A stretch of DNA of 64,000 bases from JAHCIE01 sp034431435 (GCA_034431435.1 DAOUDG010000100.1:1-64000); one strand, 5' to 3'; counted from the first letter of the stretch, positions 50,293-58,951 are shown. Notes: generated by a model from the letters alone, not told the origin. A program made the numbers and translations.

Positions 50293-50676
50293 CTAACTCG
50301 CCATCGACATCAACTCTGCACGATCGAACTCGACATCGACTACTCCGCAGGCCTCGGCAGAGTCGGCCTTGACGAAGGTCATGCTGAGAACGCCGCCGAC
50401 GCAATAGATGACGCTGTCCGCCAGGGAAATGGCCGTCGGCAGGATGATCGTCGCGCGACACACCCCCAACGGCTCGCAGACGCGCAGCGCCACGCCGCCG
50501 TCCAGGCGCAGCTCCAACTCGTCACACTGCACCCCAGGCGCAGGCATCTCGATGACCACGCAGTCATTCTGCTCGTACACCACCGGCGCGCGCAACGCGG
50601 AACGCCCCAGGCTCCTCACGATCGCCTCGCTCAGCTGCTTCATTGCGCTTATCTCTAGGTTCGTAGACGCTGGCAT
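50293..50676 (-). CDS. Divergent cysteine-rich Hsp20/alpha-crystallin-like protein
   Basis: A 127-residue protein whose order of strands matches the alpha-crystallin domain: VVYEQNDCVVIEMPAPGVQCDELELRL, then RATIILPTAISLADSVIYCVGGVLSMTFVKA, equivalent to the A-x-x-x-n-GVL motif of Hsp20. It has six cysteines, unusual for this family, and no C-terminal I-x-I motif. It may be a redox-sensitive chaperone or a non-chaperone derivative. AAGGAG precedes ATG 50676 by nine bases, supporting translation. Confidence 0.65.
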   Translation of the reverse strand: MPASTNLEISAMKQLSEAIVRSLGRSALRAPVVYEQNDCVVIEMPAPGVQCDELELRLDGGVALRVCEPLGVCRATIILPTAISLADSVIYCVGGVLSMTFVKADSAEACGVVDVEFDRAELMSMAS

Positions 50677-50943
50677 TGAATATTGCTCCTTATCCACCTG
50701 GCTCGATGCCGCACGGTGGCCTTTCATAAGTATAATGTATCCTGGTGGTTCAGGGAGACACGCAGCCGACATCCTCCCCACATTCCGCCGACACCCCAGT
50801 CGCGCCCGCACACGCACCCGTGGACCGCCACCGTCAGGCCCCGACGGTGGCGCAACCAGTAAGGGCCTGTCTCAGCAACCCTGTCAATATCCATCAAGTA
50901 TGGCAACGCGCCATACGGTTTCGTCAAGCATCGAGGCTACTCA

Positions 50944-51411
50944 ATGACAGCAGCGGAGTTCCCCAGCGCATCCGGCGAGGCGCTCGCCGAATTGACGCGC
51001 GTCGCCAACGATCTACTGACTACCCTGCGCGGGCTGAGTGACGACGACTTGCGCGCGCCCCACGTCGCAGGCGCGTGGCGCGGCCAGGACATCCTCGCTC
51101 ACCTGGCGCGTTGGGCTGCCATCGCCCGTCAGGAAATCGAGGCCGAGCGCGCCGGGCAACCGGCCGGCGGTGACTACGCCAACTATCTTGACATCAACGA
51201 CGAGTGGGCCGCCCTGGACCGCGCGCTCGGCCCCGACCAGGCGCGAGCGTGCTTCGAGACCGCCCACGCCGCGCTGTTCGCAGTCCTGAGCAGCCTGCCC
51301 CCCGAGGACTGGACACCCCTCGTCAGGCGCTGGGCGAAAAACGCCGTCTGGCGGCACTATCCGGAGCACACGGCGCACCTGCGCGCCTGGCGCGACGCCC
51401 AGCGGGGCTGA
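50944..51411 (+). CDS. DinB-superfamily protein (ClbS/DfsB or mycothiol-transferase-like)
   Basis: A 155-residue four-helix protein. LTTLRGLSDDDLRAPHVAGAWRGQDILAHLARWAAIARQEIEA is typical of the maleylpyruvate-isomerase/DinB N-terminal helices, with metal-ligand histidine in DILAHLARW, and the end HYPEHTAHLRAWRDAQ gives the other two. Such proteins act as thiol-dependent transferases or as resistance factors. No partner gene is adjacent. ATG 50944 has no strong ribosome-binding site (GAGG nine bases upstream). Confidence 0.8.
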   Translation: MTAAEFPSASGEALAELTRVANDLLTTLRGLSDDDLRAPHVAGAWRGQDILAHLARWAAIARQEIEAERAGQPAGGDYANYLDINDEWAALDRALGPDQARACFETAHAALFAVLSSLPPEDWTPLVRRWAKNAVWRHYPEHTAHLRAWRDAQRG

Positions 51412-51430
51412 GCCTGGCGCGACCCGCAGT

Positions 51431-51459
51431 TTGACCCGCACCCCATCGCGACCTAGAAT
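51431..51459 (+). promoter_or_regulatory. Sigma-70 promoter of the transglutaminase-like gene
   Basis: TTGACC (51431-51436), 17-base spacer, TAGAAT (51454-51459). The predicted leader is about 98 bases and contains a small hairpin at 51507-51531 (AAGCA/TGCTT with CATA/TATG inside). Confidence 0.75.
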
Positions 51460-51563
51460 CTAGGGATGAACGTTGAGGGAACCTGCCGCATATTCCATAA
51501 TGGGTAAAGCATCGCATATCGGTATGTGCTTCGTTTGAGTCACTTGGCTGGGAAGGTTGCCAC

Positions 51564-53882
51564 ATGCGTCGACTGCTGCGTCCCCCCTTGGGGTGGACGG
51601 TGTTCTTCCTCCTAACCGTCATGCTCTTGACCGTCGGCTGGTCCATCGAAGGGGCCAACTGGGCCGACGGCCTGTGGACCCTCGCGCCCATCGCCCTCGG
51701 CGGTGTGATCATTGGTGCGGTGTTTGGCGCGACCCGCCGTATTCCGACCCTGCTCTCGCACCTGATGGCGATCGTGCTGGGCGTGGTATGGGTGGGTTTC
51801 TGCGTCGCCTGGGTATCGAGTCTCATCCCTTGGGACTACACCTGGGGAGAGACGATTCGCGAGATGGCCGACCGCCTCTTGAAGTGGCTGGACATCATGC
51901 GCAGTGGCGGCATCAGCGCCGACAACCTGATCTTCGTCATGCACATGGGACTGCTCATGTGGCTGGTCGCCTACCTGAGCGCATGGAGCCTGTACCGACT
52001 CCACAACGTCTGGGTGGGTATCCTCCTGTCGGGCGTGGCCCTCATCATGAACCTGTACTACGCCGCGCCGGACATTGGGCCGTATCTGCTCCTCTACGTT
52101 GTCCTCGCCCTGCTACTGGCGGTACGCTTTCACATCTACGAGCAAGAAAGCGAGTGGCACGCCACGCGCGTCGGCTTCAACCCCGACATCAGCTGGGACA
52201 TCCTCCGCGACGGCGCGATCTTCGCCCTGGTGACGGTCGCCTTCGCCTGGATGACGCCGACGCTCACCGCCGCGCCGGAGATCTATAACGAGGTCACGAC
52301 GCGCTTCGAGGAACCCCTCAACAACTGGCAGTCCAACTTCAACCGGATGTTCAGTTCGCTCAACTACCGGCCACGCCCCGGCCCGGCCTATTTCAGCAAC
52401 ACCCTGGCGTTGACGGGCGCGGTCAGCCTGGGCGACCAGCCGGTGTTCGACGTCAAGGTCGAGGGCGGCGTGGGCGCGCGCTACTTCCGCAGCGTCACCT
52501 ACGACCAGTATACCGGTCGCGGCTGGGTCAATGGCAACACCTCCATCACGGCCATCGACCCAGGTGACCGCCGCCTATCGACAGTCACCTGGAATGCCCG
52601 CACCGTCGTTACCCAGACCGTTACCATGATCCAGGCCGGCGGCAGCGTGGTGCATGCCGTGGCCCAGCCGATGGCCCTCGGACTTGGCGCGCGCGCCCAA
52701 TATGGTCCCACGGAACTGGTAGAGATTCCCAACGAGCGGCCCTTCATGCCCCTGGACGTCTCGCTCATCAACGCCAACCGGGTATGGCGGCCCGGCGACA
52801 CCTTCTCCGTCACCTCAGCCCAATCCATCGCCTCCACCCGCCAGTTGCGCGAGGCCGGCGTCGACTACCCCAAGTGGGTACGCGACAAGTATCTCCAACT
52901 TCCCGATACCGTGTCGGGGCGGGTGCTGGACCTGGCGAAGCAAATCACTGCGCCCTACAACACGCCTTTCGAGAAGGCCACGGCCATCGAGGCCTACCTG
53001 CGCACGATACCCTACAATGAGTCCATCCCCAGCCCCCCGCCGGGCCGCGATCTGGTGGACTGGTTCGTCTTCGAGGCGAAGGAAGGCTACTGCGACTACT
53101 ACGCCTCCGCCTTCAATGTGATGGCCCGCAGCGTTGGCATCCCGACCCGGCTGGCCGCGGGCTACGCGCGGGGCGAGTACCTGCCGGAGCTAGGCGTCCT
53201 TCGCACCCACGAGTACGACGCTCACTCCTGGCCGGAGGTCTTCTTCCCTGACTACGGCTGGATCGAGTTCGAGCCGACCGCCGCCGACCCCCAGGTGCAG
53301 CGTATCGAGGAACCTGGCGAAGTCAACCCGGACGATCCCAACCAGTCCAACCTGCAAGAGCGCCTGGACCGCGAGGCGCTCGAGCATCCCATGAACATGC
53401 CGCCGGAGGACGAGCTTATGGCCGACCGCATCGACCGTAGCGGCGGCGACACCAGCTCGCTATCCGACACCGTCAGGCAGTTGCCGCGCCTGCTCTTCCT
53501 GCCGGCGATTCTCATCGTCCTGGCCGGCGTCGCCCTCAGCGCCTTCTGGATCCTCTGGAATCGGGACTTGCGCGGGCTGGGCCTCGTGGATAGCGTCTGG
53601 GAGCAGATCCTTCGCTTTGGCCGGATGCTCGGCGTCCCCATCAGCGCCGCCAACACCCCCCACGAGGTAGCGCGCCGCATGGGTCAGGCTGTGCCCGACA
53701 CCCAGGACGACATCAGCCGCATCGCCGACGTCTACGTCCGCCGTCACTTCAGCGCCGCGGGCAGCTCGGCCGAGCAAGACCCGGCTCTCACCGAGAGCTG
53801 GCTTCGCGCACAGCGCGCCCTCTGGCAGCAGTGGCTGGCCGAGAAGGTTAGCCGCCTGCGCCCCAGACGACCATCGCGATAG
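51564..53882 (+). CDS. TgpA-like membrane transglutaminase
   Basis: A 772-residue protein with six or so N-terminal membrane helices (about 10-245), an extracellular linker, a transglutaminase-like core with Cys510 (KEGYCDYYAS) and His554 (DAHSWPEV), and a last membrane helix (about 640-662) before a cytoplasmic DUF4129-like tail. The usual third catalytic residue of the FDPT motif is a glutamate here (FEPTA). This architecture matches TgpA (DUF3488-transglutaminase-DUF4129), which is essential in some bacteria and of unknown substrate. GGGAAGG precedes ATG 51564. Confidence 0.93.
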   Translation: MRRLLRPPLGWTVFFLLTVMLLTVGWSIEGANWADGLWTLAPIALGGVIIGAVFGATRRIPTLLSHLMAIVLGVVWVGFCVAWVSSLIPWDYTWGETIREMADRLLKWLDIMRSGGISADNLIFVMHMGLLMWLVAYLSAWSLYRLHNVWVGILLSGVALIMNLYYAAPDIGPYLLLYVVLALLLAVRFHIYEQESEWHATRVGFNPDISWDILRDGAIFALVTVAFAWMTPTLTAAPEIYNEVTTRFEEPLNNWQSNFNRMFSSLNYRPRPGPAYFSNTLALTGAVSLGDQPVFDVKVEGGVGARYFRSVTYDQYTGRGWVNGNTSITAIDPGDRRLSTVTWNARTVVTQTVTMIQAGGSVVHAVAQPMALGLGARAQYGPTELVEIPNERPFMPLDVSLINANRVWRPGDTFSVTSAQSIASTRQLREAGVDYPKWVRDKYLQLPDTVSGRVLDLAKQITAPYNTPFEKATAIEAYLRTIPYNESIPSPPPGRDLVDWFVFEAKEGYCDYYASAFNVMARSVGIPTRLAAGYARGEYLPELGVLRTHEYDAHSWPEVFFPDYGWIEFEPTAADPQVQRIEEPGEVNPDDPNQSNLQERLDREALEHPMNMPPEDELMADRIDRSGGDTSSLSDTVRQLPRLLFLPAILIVLAGVALSAFWILWNRDLRGLGLVDSVWEQILRFGRMLGVPISAANTPHEVARRMGQAVPDTQDDISRIADVYVRRHFSAAGSSAEQDPALTESWLRAQRALWQQWLAEKVSRLRPRRPSR

Positions 53883-53894
53883 CCCTTCACGACA

Positions 53895-53924
53895 GCGACG
53901 GGGTGGCTCGCGCCACCCCGTCGC
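53895..53924. terminator. 13-bp perfect hairpin between convergent genes
   Basis: GCGACGGGGTGGC (53895-53907) pairs with GCCACCCCGTCGC (53912-53924) over a four-base loop and is followed by the pyrimidine run CCTTCTCCC. It can end both the transglutaminase and glycosyltransferase transcripts. Confidence 0.8.
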
Positions 53925-53977
53925 CCTTCTCCCTTGCTCCGACGGCCATCGCCCCGCCGCCCCCGTCAGCCTGGACA

Positions 53978-54691
53978 TCAGCCTCTGTCTACAAGCCGCT
54001 CCCGCGAGAGTCGCCCCACGGTTGCCATCGCGCGGAGAATCTCGTGCTGCGAAATCTTCGACTGCCCATGGCGACGATCCTCGAACAGGATGGGCGTCTC
54101 CGCGATGCGAAACCCCAGCCGCGCGGCGCGGTACAGCATCTCGACCAGATATGAGTACCCATTCGAGCGGATAGCATTCAGATCGACCTGCTCCAGAACC
54201 GTGCGGCGATAGCAACGAAAGCCTGCCGTGCAGTCATTCGCAGACAGGCCGAGGGCCAGCCGCGCGACGCCGTTGGCGATGCGGCTCAAGGCCTGCCGCT
54301 GTGGTCCCCAATTGAGTGTCCCCCCGCCCGGCACATAACGCGACCCGATGGCAATATCCGCCGTGCGCGACAAGGCCAGGAGATGCGGAATATAGCGAGG
54401 GTGGTGCGAGAAGTCGGCATCCATGGTCAGAATGCGCTTCGCTCCACCCCGTAGGGCGACATCGAAGCCAGCCCGGTACGCGCTGCCCAGACCGAGCTTG
54501 CCCGGCCGATGCTGGACCAAGACGCGCGGGCTACGTGCGGCCAGGTCGTCGGCTATCGCGCCGCTACCATCGGGGGAATTGTCATCGACGACAATGACGG
54601 TCAGGTCAGCCGGTAGTTGGAGAATGGCCGCTACCAGCGGCGGCAGGTTCTCGGCTTCGTTGTAGGTGGGAATGATGATGGCGTTTTCCAT
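53978..54691 (-). CDS. Polyprenyl-phosphate mannose synthase-like GT2 glycosyltransferase
   Basis: A 237-residue soluble GT-A enzyme: IIIPTYNEAENLPPLV begins the nucleotide-sugar site, VIVVDDNSPDGSGAIA and LTMDADFSHHPRYIP supply the DxD acidic residues, and GSRYVPGGGTLNWGPQRQALSRIANG with CTAGFRCYRR are characteristic of dolichyl- or polyprenyl-phosphate mannose synthases. It lacks the C-terminal membrane helices of some relatives. The product, polyprenyl-P-mannose, could feed GT-C enzymes such as the GT39-like protein in this window. ATG 54691 is the natural start. Confidence 0.92.
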   Translation of the reverse strand: MENAIIIPTYNEAENLPPLVAAILQLPADLTVIVVDDNSPDGSGAIADDLAARSPRVLVQHRPGKLGLGSAYRAGFDVALRGGAKRILTMDADFSHHPRYIPHLLALSRTADIAIGSRYVPGGGTLNWGPQRQALSRIANGVARLALGLSANDCTAGFRCYRRTVLEQVDLNAIRSNGYSYLVEMLYRAARLGFRIAETPILFEDRRHGQSKISQHEILRAMATVGRLSRERLVDRG

Positions 54692-54716
54692 GAGTCTCGC
54701 ATCGAAGCAGCCGCCT

Positions 54717-54745
54717 TTGCCGCAGCCGTCAACATGGTGTAGAAT
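54717..54745 (+). promoter_or_regulatory. Sigma-70 promoter of the zinc-ribbon coiled-coil gene
   Basis: TTGCCG (54717-54722), 17-base spacer, TAGAAT (54740-54745); AAGAGG then precedes ATG 54773. Confidence 0.65.
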
Positions 54746-54772
54746 CAAACCACTCTGCCCCCAAGAGGCCCT

Positions 54773-55474
54773 ATGAGTGTCGTCGAGACGCTGTATCGGC
54801 TCCAGCAGCGTGATCTGCGCCTGGACGCGCTGCGCCGCCGCAAGCGCGATATCGAGGCCGCCGTGATCGAACCCGCGTCGGTTCTCACCTCCCGCGCCAC
54901 CGCCGCCGCCGCCACGCGCCAGGTAGAGACCCTACAGGGCAGCCTGCGCGATGCGGACCTGGAACGCCAATCCCTCAACACCAAGATCACCAGCGAAGAG
55001 CGACGGCTGTACGGCGGCAAGGTGTCCAACGTCAAGGAGATGACCAGCATCGAGAGCGAGATTCAGTCGCTGCGCCGACGGCTCTCGACCCTCGACGACC
55101 GCATGCTCGAGACCATGATGGCGCTCGAGACAGCCCAGGCGGAACAGCGTACCGCCACCGACAAGCTGACCGCCATCGAGCGGCGTTGGGCGACCCATCT
55201 CGCGGGCTTGCAGGAACAGCAGCGGGCCGTCGAGGTCGAGCTGGGCGAGGTCGAAACCGCCATCGCCGACCTGCGCGCAACCCTGCCCAGCGACGCCCTC
55301 GCGGACTACGACGAGTTGCGGCGGAAGAAGGGGGGGCGAGCCGTCGCAGCCATCAATCGGGGCCGCTGTGAGGGTTGCCAGGTCGCGTTGCCCGTCGCCA
55401 ATATCGATCGCGCGCGCCTCGGCGAGATCGCGCGATGCAACAACTGTGGCCGTATTCTCGTCGCCGGCGTCTAG
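54773..55474 (+). CDS. C4-type zinc ribbon coiled-coil protein (CdsZ/DUF164 family)
   Basis: A 233-residue protein. Residues 10-165 are long alpha-helical coiled coil rich in Arg, Gln and Glu (VKEMTSIESEIQSLRRRLSTL), followed by a zinc ribbon with Cys199, Cys202, Cys222 and Cys225 (RCEGCQVALP ... RCNNCGRILV). Homologues are widely distributed; the family is thought to bind nucleic acids and, in some bacteria, acts as a ribosome-associated dimeric factor. No partner gene is obvious; the winged-helix gene starts 11 bases downstream. Confidence 0.9.
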   Translation: MSVVETLYRLQQRDLRLDALRRRKRDIEAAVIEPASVLTSRATAAAATRQVETLQGSLRDADLERQSLNTKITSEERRLYGGKVSNVKEMTSIESEIQSLRRRLSTLDDRMLETMMALETAQAEQRTATDKLTAIERRWATHLAGLQEQQRAVEVELGEVETAIADLRATLPSDALADYDELRRKKGGRAVAAINRGRCEGCQVALPVANIDRARLGEIARCNNCGRILVAGV

Positions 55475-55485
55475 GGTCACACATC

Positions 55486-55869
55486 ATGCCCAGATCGCGC
55501 CGCAAGGCCTCGCCTCCGCCAATCCTGACCATCGGGCCTATCACGGTAAACCGTGACACTGCCACAGTGAAAATCGATGAGCAGGTGCAGCGCCTTCGGC
55601 CCAAAGAGGCGCTCCTCCTGTGGACCCTCATGCAGCATGTCAACACGGTCCTCAGTCGCGCAGAGTTGATGCAGAAGGTGTGGCACACTGACTTCGCCGA
55701 CGATACCCGCACCCTCGAAGTGCACATACACTGGCTGCGGCGGCGGATAGAACCGATACCTCGCCGCCCCCATTTCCTCCACACCGTGCGTGGGCAGGGC
55801 TACGTCTTCCGCTGGGAGGACCCTCCGCCCACAGCAGACGAGGCGGCTACTCCACTCCCAGACGCCTGA
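55486..55869 (+). CDS. Stand-alone OmpR-type winged-helix DNA-binding protein
   Basis: A 127-residue protein consisting of only the response-regulator output domain: ILTIGPITVNRDTATVKIDEQVQRLRPKEALLLWTLMQH, then VLSRAELMQKVWHTDFADDTRTLEVHIHWLRRRIEP and the wing RPHFLHTVRGQGYVFRWE. No receiver domain precedes it, so activity cannot be switched by phosphorylation in the usual way. It may work with another protein or bind constitutively. The gene begins 11 bases after the zinc-ribbon gene, and its 3' end overlaps the convergent DUF167 gene by 23 bases. Confidence 0.9.
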   Translation: MPRSRRKASPPPILTIGPITVNRDTATVKIDEQVQRLRPKEALLLWTLMQHVNTVLSRAELMQKVWHTDFADDTRTLEVHIHWLRRRIEPIPRRPHFLHTVRGQGYVFRWEDPPPTADEAATPLPDA

Positions 55870-56140
55870 CCACCTCCTCCGGCGTCAGGCCCACCACCTC
55901 CACCCACTTGCCGCGCCCCGTCTGCCCTGCCACAACCTTCACATCCGCTTTACGCACGTCCAGCCGTTGCGCGAGCAGCGCCACCAGGGCCGCGTTGGCC
56001 TGCCCATCCACTGGCGGCGCGGTCACGCGCACGCGCAGCGCATCATCCCAAACGCCGACAATCTCCGACCGGCTGGCGCGCGGTTGCACTCGCACCGCAA
56101 AGCGGCTGCCCCCGGCCACGGCGACAACGTTCAGAAGCAC
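55847..56140 (-). CDS. DUF167 (YggU) family protein
   Basis: A 97-residue protein with the family core FAVRVQPRASRSEIVGVWDDALRVRVTAPPVDGQANAALVALLA, ending KVVAGQTGRGKWVEVVGL. Structures of relatives show a small alpha/beta fold; function is unknown. GTG 56140 lies inside the end of yggT (10-base overlap), so the pair is co-translated, an arrangement conserved in many bacteria. Confidence 0.9.
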   Translation of the reverse strand: MLLNVVAVAGGSRFAVRVQPRASRSEIVGVWDDALRVRVTAPPVDGQANAALVALLAQRLDVRKADVKVVAGQTGRGKWVEVVGLTPEEVVRRLGVE

Positions 56141-56394
56141 AGCCCCGACTGGCGGAGAATCGACACCAGGAAGGTCTCGAATAGTTGCAGGGCCAGAATC
56201 GCCACGATAAAGCTGATGTCGAGCATGCCGATGGGTGGAATCACGCGGCGGAACGGGGCCAGCACCGGCTCCGTCAACATGTTGATCGTGCGCACGATCG
56301 GGTTGTAGGGGTCAGGGTTGATCCAGGACATCAGGGCGCGAATCAGGAGGAGGATGAAGTACAGGTAAAACAGATTGCTGATGAGATTGCACAT
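56131..56394 (-). CDS. yggT: YggT family membrane protein
   Basis: An 87-residue membrane protein with two hydrophobic helices (about 4-24 and 60-80) and the YggT signature SWINPDPYNPIVRTINMLTEPVLAPFRRVIPPIG between them. The family is linked to osmotic stress and cell-division-gene clusters in other organisms. It follows proC by two bases and overlaps the DUF167 gene, forming a proC-yggT-DUF167 operon. Confidence 0.94.
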   Translation of the reverse strand: MCNLISNLFYLYFILLLIRALMSWINPDPYNPIVRTINMLTEPVLAPFRRVIPPIGMLDISFIVAILALQLFETFLVSILRQSGLCF

Positions 56395-56396
56395 CC

Positions 56397-57263
56397 TCAG
56401 TCCTCCCCTTCCCTGGCAAACTCACCGTGATTGTTCACGCGCTCTTCGCTGAGGTCGCCCAGGAACTTCGACTTCTGATACGCCGCCCAGACCGCCCGCG
56501 ACAGGACCGTCCGCAGGCCACCCTTCTCCAGGTGATAGATGGCCTCGGCCGACGTGCCGCCCGGCGACGTCACCTGATTGCGCAGTTCCGCCGGATGTTG
56601 GCCGCTGGCGCGAGCGAAGTCCACCGACCCGCGCATCGTCTGCAAGACCAGCCGCTGCGCCACGTGGCGCGAGAAGCCCATGTGCACCCCCGCGTCGATG
56701 AGCGCCTCCATGACCAGGAAGATATAGGCCGGGCCAGTGCCCGACAGGGCCGTCGCCATGTCCAGGTAGCCCTCATCCTCCACAAACAGTTCTTCGCCCA
56801 ACGCGCCGAGGATGGCCCGCGCCTGCTCCCGCTGGACCAGCGTCACCTCGCGAGTCGCTGTCCAGACTGTCATCCCCTCGCCGATGCGGGCGGGCGTATT
56901 CGGCATGGCGCGCACCAGCGCCTCATGGCCCAGACCATGGCCGATGCTACGCAGCCGTGCCCCGGCGATGATGCTCAATAGCAGGGCGTCGGGGCGAATC
57001 GCGCCCCGTAGCTCCGGCTCAATGTGGGGCAATAGCTGGGGCTTGACACTCAGCACGACCGCATCCGCGCCGTCAACGGCGGCCAGGTTGTCCGTCGTGG
57101 CCTGGATGCCGTAACGCTCCCGCAAATAAGCGGCGCGCTCGGCGCGGGGTCCGCTGGCGCGGACGCGGACGGCAGCAACCATGTCGCGGTCGAGCAGGCC
57201 CTTGATCATCGCCTCAGCCATCTGGCCGCTGCCCACGAAGGCAATATCGAGTTGCTTTAGCAT
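56397..57263 (-). CDS. proC: Pyrroline-5-carboxylate reductase
   Basis: A 288-residue NAD(P)H enzyme making proline from pyrroline-5-carboxylate. Motifs: AFVGSGQMAEAMIKGLL at the nucleotide site, AVVLSVKPQLLPHIEPEL, VRAMPNTPARIGEGMTVW, and the C-terminal dimerisation region ALSGTGPAYIFLVMEALIDAGVHMG and QVTSPGGTSAEAIYHLEKGGLR. Length is typical. It heads the operon with yggT, with a -10 box (TACAAT) near 57303. Confidence 0.95.
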   Translation of the reverse strand: MLKQLDIAFVGSGQMAEAMIKGLLDRDMVAAVRVRASGPRAERAAYLRERYGIQATTDNLAAVDGADAVVLSVKPQLLPHIEPELRGAIRPDALLLSIIAGARLRSIGHGLGHEALVRAMPNTPARIGEGMTVWTATREVTLVQREQARAILGALGEELFVEDEGYLDMATALSGTGPAYIFLVMEALIDAGVHMGFSRHVAQRLVLQTMRGSVDFARASGQHPAELRNQVTSPGGTSAEAIYHLEKGGLRTVLSRAVWAAYQKSKFLGDLSEERVNNHGEFAREGED

Positions 57264-57302
57264 AACAGGCTCTCAGGAGGACCGGGTAGGGTCATAGCGG
57301 GA

Positions 57303-57333
57303 ATTGTAACACGAAACCAGCGGGTAACCTCAA
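57303..57333 (-). promoter_or_regulatory. Possible promoter of proC
   Basis: Minus strand TACAAT (57303-57308) is a good -10 box; TTGAGG (57328-57333) is the nearest -35 but at 19 bases spacing. It overlaps the end of the yggS gene. Confidence 0.4.
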
Positions 57334-58049
57334 TGCCGCTCACCAAAGATAGCGCGTCCCACCCGCACTAGCGTCGCGCCCTCTTCGATGGCGACCTCAA
57401 AATCGTCGGTCATGCCCATCGACAGCTCGTCGAGGTCCAGCGCGGGGTACTCGGCGCGCAGCCGGTCCCGCAGCTCACGCAACGCGCGAAACACCGGACG
57501 CGCCGCCTCCGGGTCGGCCACGATAGGCGCCATCGTCATCAGCCCGCGCACGTCGAGGCGATCCAGCCGACCGACGCTCCCGACGGCGGCGGCCACATCG
57601 GCCAGGGCGAAGCCGTACTTTGACTCCTCCCCCGCCACATTCACCTCTAGCAAGACGGACGCGCGCGCATTCGCCACCTCGGCGCGCCGTTGCAGCGTCT
57701 CGGCCAGACCCAGGCTGTCGAGGGAATGCACCAACGCGAACCGCCCCACCACATCGCGGGCCTTACGGCTCTGAATGTGGCCGATCATATGCCATACACT
57801 GTCCGACGGCAGTTCATCTTGCTTGGCCAGCGCCTCGTCGACACGGTTCTCGCCAAAGTCGCGAATTCCCGTCAGGTACGCCGCGTAGACCCGGTGGGCA
57901 GGCGCCGTCTTGCTGACGGCCACCAGGGTCACCGAGGCCGGGTTTCGTCCCGCCCGCGCCGCCGCCTGGGCGATGCGCGCGCGCACCGCCGCCACCCGCT
58001 CGGCAATCGCCAGCGCGTCCTGATTGCCCGCCGTGCGCGGCCGCTGCAT
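57330..58049 (-). CDS. YggS/PLPHP family pyridoxal-phosphate homeostasis protein
   Basis: A 239-residue PLP-binding TIM-barrel protein. Lys47 in VTLVAVSKTAP forms the Schiff base with PLP; other signs are GIRDFGENRV, WHMIGHIQSRKARDVV, LLEVNVAGEESKYGF, LMTMAPIV, and LSMGMTDDFEVAIEEGATLVRVGRAIFG. It is thought to buffer PLP and amino-acid metabolism rather than catalyse a reaction. It lies 10 bases after the YfiH gene and just before proC, a common neighbourhood. Confidence 0.95.
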   Translation of the reverse strand: MQRPRTAGNQDALAIAERVAAVRARIAQAAARAGRNPASVTLVAVSKTAPAHRVYAAYLTGIRDFGENRVDEALAKQDELPSDSVWHMIGHIQSRKARDVVGRFALVHSLDSLGLAETLQRRAEVANARASVLLEVNVAGEESKYGFALADVAAAVGSVGRLDRLDVRGLMTMAPIVADPEAARPVFRALRELRDRLRAEYPALDLDELSMGMTDDFEVAIEEGATLVRVGRAIFGERH

Positions 58050-58059
58050 CCTTACTCCT

Positions 58060-58854
58060 CTACGCCCGGTAGCCGATGACTGCGCCGAAGCGACCCGTTC
58101 GGCCGCCCTCGCCGCGATGCGAAAAGTAGTCGTCGCTGTGACAGCGAGTGCAGATACCGGCCACCTCGACCTGGCCTACGCCGACCGCCTCCAGCTGGAG
58201 CCGATTGGCCTGCCACAAGTCCAGGTAGGTGCGCCCTGCCCTCGGCAGGAGCAGCGCGTCAGCCTGTCCCGCGAAGACGGCGCGCGCCTTCGCGGCGACC
58301 TCGTCGCCCACCTCGTAGCAGCAGGGGCCGATGGCTGGCCCGATGGCAGCGCGAAGGTCATGGGCGCGGCAGCTAAACTCGGCCATCATCGTCGCGGCGG
58401 TGCGTTGCGCCACCAGAGCCAGCGTCCCCCGCCAGCCCGCGTGCGCGATGCCCACCGCCCGCCGCAGCGGGTCTACCAACAGCACCGGCACACAATCGGC
58501 GTAGCGCAGCATCAGGAACACGCCCGGCGTCGCCGTCACCAGGGCATCGGTCTCGCGGAACGGCTGCCCGCAGTGCTCGGCCGTCGCGACGCCGACACGA
58601 TTGCCCGCGACCATATAGGCCGTCACCAGCGACGCGCGGGGCACACCCAGGGCCGCGCACACTCGCTCGGTGTTCTCGTGGACGGCGGCCGGGTCGTCGT
58701 GCACCGATCCGCCCAGATTGAGTGTCGCCCAGGGCGGCCGCGATACGCCGCCGTGGCGAGTCGTGACGGCATGCGCCAGTCCATCGTCAGCCGGGAAGGA
58801 AGCGAAGCGCAACAGTGGTACGTCGACGGTATGCGTCGGAGTGGGGTAGGTCAT
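58060..58854 (-). CDS. YfiH/LACC1 family multi-substrate purine nucleoside phosphorylase (polyphenol oxidase family)
   Basis: A 264-residue protein with the zinc-site residues in TTRHGGVS, RYADCVPVLLVDP, GIAHAGWRGT and GPAIGPCCYEVGDEV, and the end CTRCHSDDYFSHRGEGGRTGR. Recent work places this family as purine nucleoside phosphorylases/adenosine deaminases rather than laccases. ATG 58854 lies only eight bases after a TAGACT box, so the transcript may be leaderless. It is followed by yggS. Confidence 0.92.
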   Translation of the reverse strand: MTYPTPTHTVDVPLLRFASFPADDGLAHAVTTRHGGVSRPPWATLNLGGSVHDDPAAVHENTERVCAALGVPRASLVTAYMVAGNRVGVATAEHCGQPFRETDALVTATPGVFLMLRYADCVPVLLVDPLRRAVGIAHAGWRGTLALVAQRTAATMMAEFSCRAHDLRAAIGPAIGPCCYEVGDEVAAKARAVFAGQADALLLPRAGRTYLDLWQANRLQLEAVGVGQVEVAGICTRCHSDDYFSHRGEGGRTGRFGAVIGYRA

Positions 58855-58889
58855 TCGCCAGAGTCTAGCACAACACTCCGGCCCGGCGC

Positions 58890-58924
58890 AAAAAAGAGCG
58901 GGGGTGAGACGGACGCTCACCCCC
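58890..58924 (-). terminator. Intrinsic terminator of the etfBA operon
   Basis: GGGGGTGAG (58900-58908) pairs with CTCACCCCC (58916-58924) with a seven-base loop; on the minus strand the stem is followed by GCTCTTTTTT, 28 bases past the etfA stop. Confidence 0.9.
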
Positions 58925-58951
58925 ACCCGTCGCCGGCGATAGGCCCAGGGT

